Source: an uncultured bacterium
GTDB taxonomy: Bacteria; Bacillota; Clostridia; TANB77; CAG-508
Assembly (NCBI GenBank): GCA_905215935.1
Contig: CAJMRY010000002.1
Location: 62,001-126,000 of the forward strand
Direction of reading: 5' to 3'
Length of the DNA: 64,000 bases
The position numbers and the translations under genes are program-made. Below the pieces are notes generated by a model. The model did no database searches. It was given only the letters and a program-made list of their open reading frames with translations, and was not told the DNA's origin. Position 1 is the first letter of the stretch. Each line of letters starts with the position of its first letter. Positions 62,665-64,000 of this stretch are shown in pieces.

Positions 62665-63603
62665 ATGAAAAAAATATCGGTAGTAGTTCCTATGTATTAT
62701 GAAGAGGAAGTTGTTAATGAATGTTATACAAGGCTTAATAATGTATTTAAAGACTTAAAGAAATATGATTATGAATTTATTTTTGTTAATGATGGAAGCA
62801 GAGATAGAACTTTAGAATTATTAGAAAAAATAGCTATGGATGATAAAAAAGTTAAAATAATATCTTTTTCGAGAAATTTTGGTCATCAATGTGCAGTTAC
62901 TGCAGGACTTAAATTTACGACAGGTGATGCTGTAATAATAATTGATGCAGATATGCAAGATCCTCCAGAATTAATTATAGAGATGATTAATTTATGGGAA
63001 GATGGAAACGAAGTTATTTATGCAAAAAGAAAAGCAAGAAGAGGAGAATCACGTTTTAAATTATGTACAGCTAAGATGTTTTATAAAGTTTTAGATGGAT
63101 TGTCTGATGTAAAGATACCACAAGATACAGGAGATTTTAGACTAGCAGATAAAAAGGTTATTAATGTTATAAATGACTTGCCAGAACATAATAAATTTTT
63201 AAGAGGTTTGTTTAGTTGGGTAGGATATAAACAGATTCCTATTGAATATGAAAGAAAGGAAAGATTTGCGGGGAAAACTAAGTATCCTTTAAAAAAGATG
63301 TTAAAACTAGCTATTGATGGAATAATTAGTTTTTCAAATAAACCATTAAAAATATTAGGAGTTATTGGTATATTTTCTATAATTATTTCATTTGGTATTT
63401 TAGTATATTCATTAATATCATATTTATTTAAGCTTAACAATTTAACTGCAGGGTGGACATCTTTAATGGTAACAATAACTTTCTTTTCAGGAGTACAGCT
63501 TTTATCTATATGGCTTATGTCTGAGTATATTTCTAGGATTTATGATGAAAGCAAAGGTAGACCTCAATATATTATTGATAAAACTATTAATATAGAAAGA
63601 TAG
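62665..63603 (+). CDS. GtrB-type glycosyltransferase family 2 protein
   Basis: 312 residues. GT2 fold with VVPMYYEEEVV, FVNDGSRDRTLE, IIDADMQDPPELI (DxD-type), VKIPQDTGDFRLADKKV and two C-terminal membrane helices. GtrB/DPM-type enzymes load a sugar onto undecaprenyl phosphate for flipping and use in surface polymer modification. Start ATG 62665 behind AAGGAG, giving MKKISVVVPMYYEE; upstream codons add non-homologous residues. Confidence 0.9.
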   Translation: MKKISVVVPMYYEEEVVNECYTRLNNVFKDLKKYDYEFIFVNDGSRDRTLELLEKIAMDDKKVKIISFSRNFGHQCAVTAGLKFTTGDAVIIIDADMQDPPELIIEMINLWEDGNEVIYAKRKARRGESRFKLCTAKMFYKVLDGLSDVKIPQDTGDFRLADKKVINVINDLPEHNKFLRGLFSWVGYKQIPIEYERKERFAGKTKYPLKKMLKLAIDGIISFSNKPLKILGVIGIFSIIISFGILVYSLISYLFKLNNLTAGWTSLMVTITFFSGVQLLSIWLMSEYISRIYDESKGRPQYIIDKTINIER

Positions 63604-63606
63604 ATG

Positions 63607-63650
63607 ATAAAAAAGCAAACATAAAAAAAAAAATGTTTGCTTTTTTTATT
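63607..63650 (+). terminator. Terminator before rpiA
   Basis: AAAAAAGCAAACAT / ATGTTTGCTTTTTT stem with an A-rich loop. Confidence 0.85.
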
Positions 63651-63758
63651 TTGAAAACCACAACATTTGTAATAAAATTTAGAAGTTATGTATATTAAAA
63701 GGTTTACAAAAAAATCTTTTTATGAAATAATATAAGAAATTTTGTAGGAGGGTAATAA

Positions 63759-64000
63759 ATGAATTGGAAAAAAGAAGTTTTACAAGATATGAAGTGGAAT
63801 GAAGAGATAACCAATAAAGAACAAAAACAAAAATTAGCTTTAAAACTTGCTAAAAGAGTTAATGATGGAGATGTTATAGGGTTTGGGTCTGGTTCTACTT
63901 CTTTTCTTGCTGTTTGTGCCATTGCAGAAAGAATAAAAAAAGAAAATATAAAAATTACAGCAATACCTACTTCTTATGAAATAAAAATGTTATGTAGTTA
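63759..64000 (+). CDS. rpiA: Ribose-5-phosphate isomerase A, 3' end missing
   Basis: The first 80 residues, from ATG 63759 behind GTAGGAGGG to the right edge. After a 30-residue lead comes GDVIGFGSGSTSFLAV, matching the G(L/F)G(T/S)GST phosphate-binding loop of RpiA, then AIPTSYEIKMLC like the TSxxT/E region of the family. It interconverts ribose-5-phosphate and ribulose-5-phosphate. The lead of about 25 residues (MNWKKEVLQDMKWNEEI) is longer than typical. Confidence 0.75.
   Translation, partial: MNWKKEVLQDMKWNEEITNKEQKQKLALKLAKRVNDGDVIGFGSGSTSFLAVCAIAERIKKENIKITAIPTSYEIKMLCS

Noticed and set aside
1..64000. CRISPR arrays, rRNA or tRNA genes
   Set aside because: No regularly spaced direct repeats and no rRNA or tRNA sequence were recognised on reading.

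Overview
The window is very AT-rich and almost every gene lies on the + strand; only rnhA and a small spore-protein gene are on the minus strand. spoIIM, an H-type small acid-soluble spore protein and four intergenic Spo0A-box-like sites (TTCGACA) point to an endospore-forming, low-GC Firmicute. An uncultured gut-type Clostridia lineage is my inference; no rRNA or tRNA gene is present to place it.

Layout. 1-2.6 kb: end of an exopolysaccharide cluster (flippase, iron-sulfur protein, acyltransferase). 2.7-10.1 kb: accessory genes (YHYH/Big2 surface protein, Rpn nuclease, HAD phosphatase, ABC-F ATPase, lipoprotein with HEQLH, two Tim44-like zinc-ribbon proteins). 10.2-15.4 kb: capsule control, with one fused Wzz/tyrosine kinase, one split CapA/CapB pair and the CapC-type phosphatase. 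15.5-19.2 kb: glmM-metG-tmk. 19.3-31.4 kb: a foreign-looking small gene, ldh, GNAT protein, CbxX/SpoVK-like ATPase, GIY-YIG protein, miaB, mutS, DUF1385 protein. 31.7-43.7 kb: transglutaminase-like protein, sspH, nucleoside kinase, hemolysin III, Mn-riboswitch-controlled P-type ATPase, polysaccharide deacetylase, thioredoxin reductase and thioredoxin. 44-64 kb: GH5 enzyme, rdgB, degenerate Fic, mazEF, rnhA, tmcAL, coaE, endonuclease Q-like gene, spoIIM, xerD, rny, DUF4173, AI-2E transporter, ferritin-like protein, nfo, CYTH, amidase, GtrB-like transferase and the start of rpiA.

Main discovery. Twelve otherwise intact genes are each broken by one or two +1 frameshifts, 16 in all, and every break is the same event: an extra C immediately before a glycine codon, so that the reading frame meets an in-frame CGG (CGGA 11 times, CGGT 4, CGGG 1). 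Skipping the C restores the conserved protein with Gly at that position, including the last Gly of the GxGxxG motif of thioredoxin reductase and the Pro-Gly-Gly of a polysaccharide deacetylase, which needs two consecutive CGGN units. I found no frameshift elsewhere. About 25 ordinary Gly codons that follow a codon ending in C (xxC GGN) are read normally. In genes of native composition every in-frame CGG I found is such a site; the only four in-frame CGGs read without a shift lie in three genes whose composition or content suggests foreign origin. The simplest reading is that CGG has no normal decoder in this organism and that CGGN is translated as one glycine, either by an expanded-anticodon tRNA-Gly or by an efficient +1 slip onto GGN. 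A sequencing artefact should not respect codon phase and glycine identity.

Secondary observations include a family of GTTACCGC-bounded inverted-repeat elements, GGGACGGTTCTCTTGTCC palindromes (one of which supplies the end of a gene), a hairpin hiding the ribosome binding site of the ferritin-like gene, a promoter-proximal attenuator before the Rpn gene, and a Fic protein that has lost its catalytic histidine.
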